Below, piece by piece: positions 32,935 to 42,255 of a stretch of DNA of 64,000 bases. Made by a program: the position numbers and the translations under genes. This DNA comes from Spiroplasma phoeniceum P40 (lineage in GTDB: Bacteria; Bacillota_I; Bacilli_A; Mycoplasmatales; Mycoplasmataceae), in the NCBI RefSeq assembly GCF_003339775.1, contig NZ_CP031088.1, forward strand, positions 620,001 to 684,000, read 5' to 3'. The number at the start of each line of letters is the position of its first letter. Positions within the stretch are counted from its first letter, which is position 1. The notes beneath the pieces are model-generated. The model was not told the origin of the DNA. It saw only the letters and a list, made by a program, of their open reading frames with translations, and made no database searches.

Positions 32935-34929
32935 TTATTTTAATAAATTAATTCGATACAATCCGTTATTTTCGCTATTATTTTCTTCTTGTTCGGTCTT
33001 TTCTTCTTTATATGAATCAGTGTAATTACAATTTGGATAATTAGTACACGCCTTAAAACGTTGACGTCGCTTATTAAATTTCAAAATAATTTCACCAACG
33101 CCGCATTCTGGACAAGGACCAAATTTTGGACCAATCTGATGAATATAATGACATTTTGGAAACCCTGAACATGCAATAAATTTACCATATTTTCCATACC
33201 GATATACTAAATCATTTCCACATTCTGGACATTCAATCCCCGCCTTCTCAACTGGGATTTCTTCCATTAATTCCATTGCTGCTTCAATGCGTGGCTCAAA
33301 TCGTTCTCAAAATTCTTTTAATAATGGCTTTGGTTCTGCGTCACCGTGTGCAATCACATCCAAACTTTCTTCAATTGTTGAAGTGTATTTTTCGTTAATA
33401 ATATCACTAAAATATTCTTGTAATTTATCACTTGTTAAAATCCCTTTTTCAGTTGCTTTAATTGCTTTGTTTTCTACAATAATATAACCACGATTTTTTA
33501 ATGTTCGCATAATTGGTGCATAAGTTGATGGACGTCCAACCCCAATTTCCTCTAATGTCTTAATTAATTTCGCTTCAGAGTAACGACTCGGTGGTTTAGT
33601 AAAATGTTGAATTCCATATAATTCATTTAAATTAAAAATTTGATTTGGTTTTAACATTGGCAACTTTAAAATTTCTTCATCACCTTCTAAAACATAACAT
33701 TTTAAAAACCCATCAAATTGAATCGTACTTCCTGTCATCCGAAATTCATAATTATTATTATCTAAAATAATTGTTTTACTTAATAACTTTGCATTCGCCA
33801 TTAAACTAGCTAACGAACGATTATAAATAATTTTATATAAACGTATTTGATCACGACTTAAATATTCTTTTGCCGCTTCTGGTGTCATTGTTAAATCAGT
33901 TGGACGAATTGCTTCATGAGCATCTTGCACATTTTTTTTATTTTTTGGTGGTGTTTTAACTCAACCTAAATATTCTGTTCCATATTTAATTGTAATATAG
34001 TCAAAAGCATCCTGAACAAACTTATCACTTAATCGAATTGAATCTGTCCGCGGATATGTTATAAATCCAGTAATATTATCTTTAACTTTAATTCCTTCGT
34101 ATAATTGCTGAGCAATTAATGATGTTTTATTTGAAGCAAAACCCATTTTACTACTTGCTTCTTGTAACATTGTTGAAGTAGTATGTGGATTCGGTGATTT
34201 TTGTTGTTTTTCACTTTCTTTAATTTGAACAACAACAAAATCTTTTTTTAAAGCTTTTTTAACTTTTAGAACATCTGCTTCTACTTTTAATTCAATTTTT
34301 TCATCCTTAAATTTTGTTAATTTCACAACTGCCTTTTTATATAATCCTTCAACAGTCCAATATTCATCCGGCACAAAGTTTTGCCATTCTTTTTCTCGTT
34401 CAACAACTAACTTTAAAGCAACCGATTGTACTCGTCCAGCTGATTTTGACTTAATCTTTTTCTGTAACAATTTGCTTAAGCGAAAACCAATAAAACGGTC
34501 TAAAATTCGTCGAGTTTCTTGTGAATGAACTAAATTCATATCTAAATCTGTTTGATGTTGAAATGCCTCTAACACTGCTTCTTTTGTAATTTCATTAAAG
34601 CGAACACGGCGAGATTTCTCACCACAATTTAATACTTCATTTAAATGATAAGCAATTGCTTCTCCTTCTCGGTCAGGGTCGGTTGCTAGAATAACCAAAT
34701 CTGCTGCTTTGGCTTCTTGTTTTAATTTTTTAACAATTTCTTTTTTTCCACGTTCCATTTTATAACTTGGTTCAAAAGTTTTAATATCTACTCCTAACCC
34801 ATACTCACCTTTTGTTGATAAATTACGAATATGTCCTTCTGATGATAAAACTAAATAATTTTCGCCAAGATATTTTTCAACCGATTTTGTTTTAGTTGGG
34901 GACTCCATTATTACCAGCGTCTGTGCCAT
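32935..34929 (-). CDS. topA: DNA topoisomerase I
   Basis: 664 aa type IA topoisomerase that relaxes negative supercoils. Toprim domain with IMESPTKTKSVEKYLG and ATDPDREGEAIAYHL; catalytic Tyr in GFITYPRTDS near residue 295; AHEAIRPTD follows. The C-terminus carries two zinc ribbons (CPECGNDL...CSGFPKC and CPECGVGE...CTNYPNC), then an acidic tail. Two internal TGA Trp codons split it in the standard code. An A17 tract (32908-32924) lies just past the stop. Confidence 0.97.
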
Positions 34930-35014
34930 GTTTTCTCTCCTTTATTTTTTAAAACACATCAATAATTATTATACATAATATTTAAAAAACTATTTTGAAA
35001 TTTATTATTCTAAA

Positions 35015-36511
35015 TTAAAATATTTTTTTTATTTTAGCAATTATTGTATCAATTCCTTCAGTAACACTAGTAACAGTAAAATACAAAATAACAGTTATTG
35101 CAATTAATAATAAAATAACACCTAAAACACTGATCGTAATTCAAAAAGCTTTAGTATTAAATTTTGATTTAGTAACTACTCCAAATTTATTTTTTTTAAT
35201 TTTTTTTGTTTTATTTTCTTTTGCATGATAAAAATTTTCAATTAATTGATCATATTGTTTTTCTGTCAATCCAAATTGGGCCATTGCTTCATAATGATCC
35301 ATTTTAAGATTACCATATTCATCAAATATTTTTGAATAAATCTCACTAGCTCGTTTTTCCCCTAATGATGTTTTAATTGTATAATCCTTATATGTCCCAA
35401 AAGCTGGTTTTGTATCCTTTACTTTATCAATATCAATAAAGGTTATTTCATCATCTAAAATATCTGTTTCTATTATTTCTGGATTAGATTCCATTAAATC
35501 AAAGTCTGGTGATTTGACACCTAAAAAATCATGAATATCTTCAGCAGCAACCTTATTAACATCATTATCATTTTTTAAAATATCATTGTCATTTTTCTCA
35601 GGTGAATCTTCTACTTTAAATTCATCATTAAAAAAGAAACTATGCGTATCATCTTCAGGATTAAAATTATTATCTGAATCATCTTCATTAAACTTATCTT
35701 CTACATTATTTTCAGTTAAAGATGAACTTTTTTCTGGTTCAGAACTAACAATTATTGGAGAAACTTTTTTTTCATTTAAAGCATCAGATTGGTCAGATTT
35801 TGACTTTAATAATTTAGAATCAATACTATCTGTTGGTAAATGTACAGAATTATTATTACTTGAATTATCATCCTTTTTTGCTCAAGTATTAACCAATTTT
35901 TGGTTTAGTGCTTCTGCTTCTTGCAAATGGCGTAATGAAGTATCTAATGTCTGTTTTAAATTTTGATATTCATCAAAATTAGATTTTGGTCGACTGCGAT
36001 GACGCCGAATAAACTCATCCAAAATATCAGAAATATGTAATGCTCAATTATATTTTTCTTCAAAAATTAATGGTAAACTTGGACGACGAAAATCATTATA
36101 ATATCGTTCTGTCCCTAATGGAATACGAGAATTATAAGGAGATAAATAATAATCTTCTCTAACAGGTTGAGATTGATATTGAAAATTATCATTAATTCTA
36201 GCATTATTGGTTAAATTATTAAAATTTTGCCCAACATTATGTGGGTTATATTGATATGGTTGTCCTAGTGACAAACTTTGATTTGGTTGAAGTCCTGTCA
36301 TTGGATACTGAATAATTGGGGAATATTGATATTGTGCAAATAACGGTGGATATGGAGGTTGCGGAATTGAATACTGAATTAATGGTGGTGTTCCACACCC
36401 ATAAGAAGGAAAAACAGGATATTGATAACAATTAAAAAAATTCAGATGGTGATGAATCCGACAATTATTGTGACAATTACTGCTATGACCCTTTTTACTG
36501 TTTTCACACAT
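35015..36511 (-). CDS. Tail-anchored low-complexity hypothetical protein
   Basis: 498 aa, not recognised. The N-terminus is Cys/His-rich (NSKKGHSSNCHNNCRIHHH), then Pro/Tyr/Gln-rich (IPQPPYPPLFAQYQYSPI) to about residue 150. A basic helix (LDEFIRRHRSRPKS) is followed by a long Asp/Asn/Ser-rich region. Near the C-terminus is a structured segment (KDYTIKTSLGEKRASEIY...) and one membrane helix (about 455-480), so the bulk should face the cytoplasm. TGA Trp codons join the three apparent ORFs. It may link the membrane to cytoskeletal or nucleoid partners, but this is speculation. Confidence 0.75.
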
Positions 36512-36598
36512 ATGTTTACCCTACTTATATTAATCTCTTATATTTATTATATCATAAAATAATGTTTTCTTCTATTAGCGTTATTAATAAAGATGCTG

Positions 36599-36623
36599 TT
36601 TTATTTTTTGGGGGAAAATAAAA
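36599..36623. terminator. A/T-rich hairpin at the left edge of the accessory island
   Basis: 9-bp stem (36599-36607 with 36615-36623) with loop TTGGGGG, where strand use switches from minus to plus. Possible terminator or insertion boundary. Confidence 0.4.
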
Positions 36624-36685
36624 AAGGGTTATCTTATTTATAATTAGTTTGTTAAAAAATTAATTAGAAAGGTACCCTATGTCTT

Positions 36686-36841
36686 ATGATTATAAACCAA
36701 ATATCAAACTTACTAAATAAATTTAAAATTGATTTACCTACTTTATTTAAATTTCGTATAATGTACGATGAAGCTCCAAAAAAACAACTCTTGTTAGAGT
36801 TGTTTTTTATTTGAAATAAAACAACTCCTAAAAGGAGGTAA
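36686..36841 (+). CDS. Small ORF at the island start
   Basis: 51 codons from ATG 36686 to TAA 36839-36841; AGAAAGG lies 13 nt upstream. An overlapping ATG at 36679 gives only 13 codons. The peptide starts MIINQISNLLNKFKIDLPTL and ends NKTTPKRR; the last codons overlap the AAGGAGG site of the next ORF. A terminator-like hairpin (36781-36806) lies inside, so this may be untranslated leader instead. Confidence 0.3.
36781..36806 (+). terminator. Hairpin with T run early in the island
   Basis: 11-bp perfect stem (36781-36791 with 36796-36806) with loop TGTT, followed by more T. It has intrinsic terminator form; it could attenuate transcription into the following genes. Confidence 0.6.
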
Positions 36842-36846
36842 TAATA

Positions 36847-37074
36847 ATTAAACAACAAAAAATATGTGATGTTAATGATTGTTATAAATTATCATCATTC
36901 ATCACCGAAGAATTTGTATCAAATAAAGTTTTATGAACTTGTGAAAAACATAGAAATTTATTGAATAAAGTAAAAGATAAAACACAAAAGCAATTTTATC
37001 AAAAACTAGAAAATTCAAAAATTATCTTTGATTATGAAACTGGTTTTTTAAAACTTTGATTTTATAAAACTTAA
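36847..37074 (+). CDS. Small Cys/His-rich protein, likely zinc-binding
   Basis: 75 aa. Perfect AAGGAGGT at 36831-36838, then probably an ATT start at 36847; no ATG is in place, so the start is uncertain. CDVNDC and a later TCEKH give a C-x5-C...C-x2-H pattern, resembling the next small ORFs (CEEH, DEH). Two Trp are TGA. First translated gene before the structured non-coding block. Function unknown. Confidence 0.5.
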
Positions 37075-37591
37075 TGCAGAGTGGGACTGTTATTTTATAA
37101 ATAACTAAGTGCTTCCATAAGAACATGAGTATTAACTCATTCCCACAGCCGTCCGAGGCAAGTACTGAAATAGTGTATGAGGAAAGAGGTAAATCGGCGT
37201 TGGTTATTATTTTTAATAACTTGCGATAGTGGTGATGTGTCCAAGGCTAACATCAAACCACAATAAAAATAGAGATGGTGACACAAACAATTAAATTTGC
37301 GATTAGCATTAGGTCCTTCAAATTGATGCGAGTAAATTTAATTTCAAAAACTGAGCGTTGCCTCCTTGAAAAAGGAACGGAGAAGGAAGACATATATATG
37401 TCTGGCGTCTAATTTAAAAATATAGTTGCAGATTTTTAATAGATGCTAAAACAAAGATAATACTGCCTCCGCTCACCCCCAGTGAAGCGGATGGCATAGT
37501 AAATAAATAGATAAATACTTATATAACTAATTCTCGCTTTGGCACTTTCACTTGCGAGTGAGTGCCAGCGAGTTAAAACTAGGAGGTAAAG
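37075..37591 (+). ncRNA. Candidate large structured non-coding RNA
   Basis: About 515 nt without a credible ORF, visibly richer in G and C than its surroundings and packed with hairpins. 37081-37086 pairs with 37141-37146 and encloses hairpins 37089-37105 and 37125-37140. Others are: 37203-37220 (7 bp); 37229-37261 (GTGGT+GATGT against ACATC+ACCAC); 37291-37341 with inner 37306-37329; 37361-37380 with a GAAA loop; 37388-37403; 37464-37496; and a 40-nt hairpin 37533-37572 of 6+6+4 bp. 37108-37114 can also pair with 37160-37166 (pseudoknot). Size, ornateness and phage context recall ROOL or GOLLD RNAs; identity not proven. The hairpins read equally on both strands; plus is inferred from the neighbours. 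Confidence 0.6.
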
Positions 37592-37720
37592 ATGAAAAAG
37601 AAATATTGTCTTAAAAAAAGATATTGAGGTTATTGCTTTAAATGTGATAAACAAAATAAATATATCCTTACCCACAATGAAATTACTGATGAACATTGAG
37701 CATTAAATAAAAAGAATTAG
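37592..37720 (+). CDS. 42-aa CxxC small protein
   Basis: ATG at 37592, 6 nt after AGGAGGT. Sequence starts MKKKYCLKKRYWGYCFKCDK and ends near DEHWALNKKN; both Trp are TGA. CFKC plus C6 and H36 could form a small zinc site. Follows the 40-nt terminal hairpin of the structured RNA block by 20 nt. Confidence 0.55.
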
Positions 37721-37733
37721 GAGAGATTACTAT

Positions 37734-37934
37734 ATGAAATGTCAAAGAATTAATTGTAATAATAAAAATGCTTATTGTGGAAATAGTTATATTGAAAAAA
37801 ATGATAATAAATTAGAGTGAAATTTAGGTTATAAAAAAGAAATTATATTATGTGAAGAACATTGATTACAAAATTATCAATTAGAAAATTTAATTGTAAA
37901 TAAAAAGAATTTGGAGGGATTAAATTATGACTAA
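37734..37934 (+). CDS. 66-aa Cys-rich small protein
   Basis: ATG 37734 after GGAGAG. MKCQRINCNNKNAYCGNS, then ILCEEHW: C3, C8 and C15 with CEEH give a likely zinc knuckle. Shares the C-E-x-H ending with the 75-aa protein upstream. Overlaps the next ORF by 8 nt. Confidence 0.55.
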
Positions 37935-38085
37935 AAAATACTTATTAATTATTAAAAATGAATATTTAACTACTTATGCTTATTACACACTAGAAGAAGC
38001 AAAAGTACGAGAAAAAATTGAAAATAATAATTATGGCTTATCAACGGCAATTATTGATTTAAAAGATATTGAATGAAAAAGGTAA
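37927..38085 (+). CDS. 52-aa hypothetical protein
   Basis: ATG 37927, preceded by GGAGGG at 37914-37919. MTKKYLLIIKNEYLTTYAYY..., looks like a small beta-beta-alpha fold (ATP-like YTLEEAKVREKIE helix). Ends WKR with TGA Trp. Unknown role; tightly packed early-gene style cluster. Confidence 0.5.
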
Positions 38086-38090
38086 ATAAT

Positions 38091-38237
38091 ATGGAAAAAA
38101 TAAAAAGAAATATTGCTAAATTATTAATTTCAATAAATGATGGTGAATTTGATGGATATGGGCAAAATACTATGAAGCAAATGATTTATGCTGAATTAGA
38201 AAAAATTTTTAATCAAATTAATAAAGAAAGTTTTTAA
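38091..38237 (+). CDS. 48-aa hypothetical protein
   Basis: ATG 38091, 5 nt after the previous stop. MEKIKRNIAKLLISINDGEF..., predicted helical, ends NQINKESF. No recognised domain. Confidence 0.4.
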   Translation: MEKIKRNIAKLLISINDGEFDGYGQNTMKQMIYAELEKIFNQINKESF

Positions 38238-38281
38238 AATGCAAAATATACAAAGAATTACAAATAAAGGAGATAAATAAT

Positions 38282-38419
38282 ATGTGAAAAGATGAAGATG
38301 GCAAAGTTTACACAGAAGAAGATTTATTTAATGAAACATTAGAAGAATGTCATTCAGAAGAAAGTGCTTATGACTATATTGATACATTAATTGAAGAAAA
38401 GAATTTGGAGGAATTATAA
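38282..38419 (+). CDS. 45-aa acidic hypothetical protein
   Basis: ATG 38282 after AAAGGAGAT (38267-38275). Second residue Trp is TGA. Very acidic (DEDGKVYTEEDLFNETLEEC). A 13-codon ORF (38239-38280) precedes it and is probably not a gene. Confidence 0.45.
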
Positions 38420-38420
38420 A

Positions 38421-38729
38421 ATGAAAACAATACAAACTTTAATTAAAGATTTAACAGGAATAACTGTTGAAGAACAAAAAATAAATGAATATTTAGAATA
38501 TGAAGCATTAGATTTACAAGGTGCTTATTTACGAAGTGCTAATTTACAAGGTACTGATTTATGATGTGCTGATTTATGATGTGCTAATTTAGAATATGCT
38601 AATTTACGAAGTGCTAATTTAGAAAATGCTTGTTTATTAGGTGCTAATTTAGAAAATGCTTGTTTATTAGGTGCTAGAATTACAAAAAAACAATTAGAAC
38701 AATTAACTGTTATTGAGGAAGAAGAATAA
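38421..38729 (+). CDS. Pentapeptide-repeat protein
   Basis: 102 aa; GGAGG at 38407-38411. After a ~30-residue head (MKTIQTLIKDLTGITVEEQK) come about ten A(N/D)LXX repeats, such as SANLQGTDLWCADLW and EYANLRSANLENACL, predicting a short right-handed quadrilateral beta-helix. The tail is acidic (VIEEEE). Some pentapeptide proteins mimic DNA and protect gyrase, but this one is short and its role is unknown. The stop overlaps the next start (TAATG). Confidence 0.8.
38611..38670 (+). repeat. Exact 30-bp tandem duplication in the pentapeptide gene
   Basis: 38611-38640 is repeated without change at 38641-38670; each unit encodes two pentapeptides. This suggests recent unequal duplication or slippage and implies length variation among strains. 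Confidence 0.85.
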
Positions 38730-39016
38730 TGAATGTAACAGAAACAATTAAATTTAACAAACTTAAAGCAGAAAATGAAGCACTTGAAGCAGAAAATGAA
38801 GCACTTAAAAAAGAACTTGCAAAATTAAAACAACAAATATTATATAAAGAAGATTTTTATTTACTTTGTGAATAAGATAAACTTACATATGATTGAGAAA
38901 GTTTACAAACTGATGAAATAACAATTGAAATGCACTTAAAATATTGTGAAAGTAATAATCATAGATATTGCCTAATTAAAGATATTAATAATTTACCAAG
39001 TAAGGAGGGTGAATAA
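38729..39016 (+). pseudogene. Coiled-coil protein gene interrupted by an in-frame TAA
   Basis: Reads MNVTETIKFNKLKAENEAL with heptad-like LKAENEALEAENEALKKELAKL, then TAA at 38873-38875. The same frame continues without another stop (DKLTYDWESLQTDEIT..., Trp as TGA) to TAA at 39014-39016, which overlaps the next start as TAATG. The stop probably replaces a CAA codon. The 48-aa N-terminal part could still be made. Unknown function. Confidence 0.6.
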
Positions 39017-39798
39017 TGAATGATATTGTAAAAAATAGAGTAAATAGTATTACATTTCAATTTCCTTTAAAAGGAGATGATTTTAAAAATGAAAGTATTT
39101 TAGCATATAATGTTTAAAAATTTAAAGAAGAAAATAAACAAGAATTAACTGAGTATATTTTTAGACATATTAATCATTATGCATTAAATGGTTATCAAGA
39201 TCTACATTTAAAAGATATTCCAAGTGCTATTACTAAAAATAATTTTGTTTTTAAAGAATGATTACAACCTATTCAAAAATTATTAGATGAACATAATATA
39301 ATTGGTAAAATAATTACTAATTATAGGAATTATATTGAAAGATACAGAGTTGAAATTAATAATAATTTAACACAAGCTCGTAAACAAAAACAACAAGAGT
39401 TTTTAAAAGAACAAGAATTAAAAAAACAAGAATTAATTGAAAAAGCAAATAGTTTAACACCAGATATGGGTCTTGATATAGACCAAATTCAAGATGAACA
39501 AGTTCGTGTTATGGAAAAAGTAGTTGAAATTGATAAATCATTAGAACCAAAACAATTAAAAAAAGTTGGTATTAATTTAATAAAAGAAAAATTATTAATT
39601 AAAGATATTGAAGTAATTGGAATTGATAATAATTTTTTAGAAAATGCTAATCAATATGAATTAAAACAATTAATTAAATATTTAATTATTGATGAAAAGT
39701 TAGTTAAAAATACAATTAAAGCACAATGAGATACAAATACTGATAATAAAGTAGTTGGTATTAAAGGAATAAATATAAAAATTAAAGGAGTGAAATAA
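39016..39798 (+). pseudogene. Phage-type hypothetical protein upstream of recT, interrupted by TAA
   Basis: A 260-codon frame with one in-frame TAA at 39115-39117, where CAA would fit. Starts MNDIVKNRVNSITFQFPLK; after the stop it resumes KFKEENKQELTEYIF. The middle is a strong coiled coil (ARKQKQQEFLKEQELKKQE), then an Asp/Glu/Lys-rich C-terminus. Position just before recT matches accessory genes of phage recombination modules (such as the DUF1351 type), but I cannot assign a family. Confidence 0.55.
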
Positions 39799-39799
39799 A

Positions 39800-40654
39800 A
39801 TGACAAATGAATTACAACAATATATTAAAGGTGCAATTATTAAATATGAATTAAAAGTTAATGATAAATATGTAAAAGAAAATATATTAGCACTTGAAGA
39901 ATTAAAAAAGAAAAATGGTAATAGTTATTTACAATTAGTTAATACTGCTGATAATGCAAAAATAACAGCATTAGGAATTATTAAATTAAGTAATAAAGGG
40001 TTAATTTTTGGTAAAGATTTTAATATTATTCCATTTAAAAATAAATTAACTACTGTTATTGATAGTAAAGTTTATTGTAAAAAAATTGAAGAAGCAGGGT
40101 ATAGTCCAAGAAAAGCAATTATATTTAAAGGTGAAAAATTTGAATGAGATAGTTTAAATTCATGTCCTAAAATACATGAAATTAATTTTAATGCAAATAC
40201 TAGTGATTATAATGAAATTATTGGTGCTTTGCTTTTGCAAAAGATAAAAATGGAAATTATCAAGGTATTTTATTAAGAAAAGCAGATATTGATCGTTTAA
40301 GAAATAGTAGTCCTAGTGGTAATAGTGAATATTCACCTTGAAATAAATGACCAAAAGAAATGGTTGAAGCAAAATTATATCGTAAATTAGCATTAGAAAT
40401 TGGGATTGATATATCTGATATTGATTTAGATGAAAAAGAAATTAAAGAAGATGGTAATTTTGAATATATTTCATTTAAAGATATTGATGTCGCCAAAAAT
40501 AAAGGGCAAATGAGCGATGAATCATTATTAAATAATATAAATTACCCCATCTTATCCAGAAATAGCAGACACTAACGATAATGTCGTTAAAGAAGAAGAT
40601 ATCTCAAATGTAGTACCAGCAGTTAATAATGATGAGGAGTGAGCAACTTGATAA
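39800..40654 (+). pseudogene. recT: RecT-family single-strand annealing protein, frameshifted
   Basis: The N-terminal part (39800 to about 40228) has the RecT core: KITALGIIKLSNKGLIFGKD, IPFKNKLTTVIDSKVY and KGEKFEWDS. The frame then shifts by one base near 40226-40230: the original frame dies at 40276, while the other reads FAFAKDKNGNYQGILLRKAD, SPWNKWPKEMVEAKLYRKLA, the diagnostic RecT C-terminal half. A second shift near 40540 restores a third frame (TPSYPEIADTNDNVV) ending at TAA 40652-40654. Intact RecT anneals ssDNA in phage recombination; this copy should not give full-length protein. Confidence 0.85.
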
Positions 40655-41442
40655 AAATAGGTATTGACCCATCAGGTACTGGTACTACTGGTATTGTTTG
40701 TTATATAAATAACAAATTAGTAGATAAAACAGAAATAATAAGCAAAGAATGAACAATACATGTATTAAAAATCTTGGAATATATAGGAGAACAACAAGAA
40801 TGTAAAATATATATTGAAAATTGTTTACCAACAAATGCTAATGGTTCAAAAGATAGAGATGATTTATTAAGAGTATTAGGTGCTATTGAATTAAGTGATG
40901 GCAAAAAACAAATTAAAAAAATTTACAAAGCCATAAAAACAAACTATAAAAATAACACTGTATCATATAGTTTGGATAAATTTCATTTAGTAAAAAGATT
41001 TAAAGACTTATTTTCATATAGAAATAGAAACAAAATTCATAGATTAAAATATAAATTAGCAAAAATATATTTTTTTACTGGAAATTATGAAGCATTATTA
41101 GATTTTTTAATTTGTCATTTACCCTATGTTATTGACAGCAAAAAGAAATTTTTATTAGAAACTATTGAATTAATTAAAAATAATAAAGATGGTATTGAAA
41201 ATCAAGCATTAGAATATAATATTGGTTGTCATGTTGAAGGTGATGTTTCACATTATATTAAGGCTGTTAAGGGGCGTGGTGCAAAAATATATTGTAAAGA
41301 AACATTTAATAATATGTTAATTGCTTCAATATTAAGACTTAATAGCAGAATTAATGAAGTTAAAATTAATAAAAATAAAGAAAAAATTGAATCTAATATT
41401 TTTAAATTAAATCAATCTCAAAATCAATTTTTATCTTTATAA
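40648..41442 (+). CDS. Chimera: RuvC-like resolvase N-terminus fused to UPF0236/ISLre2-type transposase C-terminus
   Basis: 264 aa in one open frame from TTG 40648 (GAGGAG at 40634-40639). Residues 1-~82 are an RNase H-fold resolvase start, MIKIGIDPSGTGTTGIV with catalytic Asp6, then KIYIENCLP and a DRDDLLRVLGAIE helix. From about residue 83 the sequence is transposase-like: LSDGKKQIKKIYKAI, YSLDKFHLVKRFKDLF, GCHVEGDVSHYIKAVKGRG and NNMLIASILRLNSR. These are landmarks of the UPF0236 (Mbov_0401/ISLre2-like) family. Both halves lack their partner parts. Probably a deletion or insertion joint, so neither activity is assured. Confidence 0.75.
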
Positions 41443-41449
41443 ATAAAAA

Positions 41450-41481
41450 ACTTTTTAAAATTAGTAATAACTTTAAAAAGT
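41450..41481 (+). terminator. Terminator at the end of the island
   Basis: 10-bp stem ACTTTTTAAA (41450-41459) with TTTAAAAAGT (41472-41481) directly after the chimera stop, followed by a T run at 41484-41488. Confidence 0.6.
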
Positions 41482-41650
41482 ACTTTTTAGTTTGTCAAAA
41501 TTCATAATTTTATAAAATTATTTATTCAATTAAAAATATAATTTTTAAAAAAGTTGAATTTTTTATAAATTTTGTTATCATTTATTCATAAGCGAAACTT
41601 AATTTGTTTCTAATTACTTAATTTTATTAAAAACCTCAAAATAATATATA

Positions 41651-41923
41651 CTACCATAAATCAGCCATTTTTAGTATATTTTGTTTTAATTCCATCATTT
41701 TGGATTTATATAAATTTTTTAATATTTTTAAATTAGTTTGGTATTCTTCTGTAGTTATTTTTTTATTATTTTTTAACCTGGTTAAATCTGTTAAATGATT
41801 TTTAAAATCTTTTTTTAAGGTTTCTAATAGTGTACTAAAATAATATAAATCAGTAACAAAATTATCCAAATTATCTTCTTGTGTTAATATTTGATGTTGA
41901 GTACTATTTAAATCCTCTTTCAT
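41651..41923 (-). CDS. Small coiled-coil hypothetical protein
   Basis: 90 aa, minus strand again. ATG at 41923 preceded by GAGGTAAAGA. Starts MKEDLNSTQHQILTQEDNLD; mostly helical with charged heptads (LLETLKKDFKNHLTDLTRL) and ends MADLW. No recognised family. It lies between the plus-strand island and the arc operon and may belong to either. Confidence 0.55.
   Translation of the reverse strand: MKEDLNSTQHQILTQEDNLDNFVTDLYYFSTLLETLKKDFKNHLTDLTRLKNNKKITTEEYQTNLKILKNLYKSKMMELKQNILKMADLW

Positions 41924-42255
<332 letters not shown>

Noticed and set aside
37075-37591. Structured block as RNase P RNA, tmRNA, SRP RNA or a group II intron
   Set aside because: It contains GAGGAAAG, but the rest of the RNase P conserved core is missing. 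There is no tRNA-like end, tag ORF or SRP Alu/domain IV motif, no reverse transcriptase ORF, and no convincing GUGYG...AY ends.
38239-38280. 13-codon ORF between two island genes
   Set aside because: Too short, and its end contains the ribosome-binding site of the next gene; more likely spacer.
38729-39798. TAA reassigned to Gln in the island
   Set aside because: Other genes of the same island end at TAA with the next gene starting immediately, and no suppressor tRNA was seen. Simple nonsense decay explains both sites.
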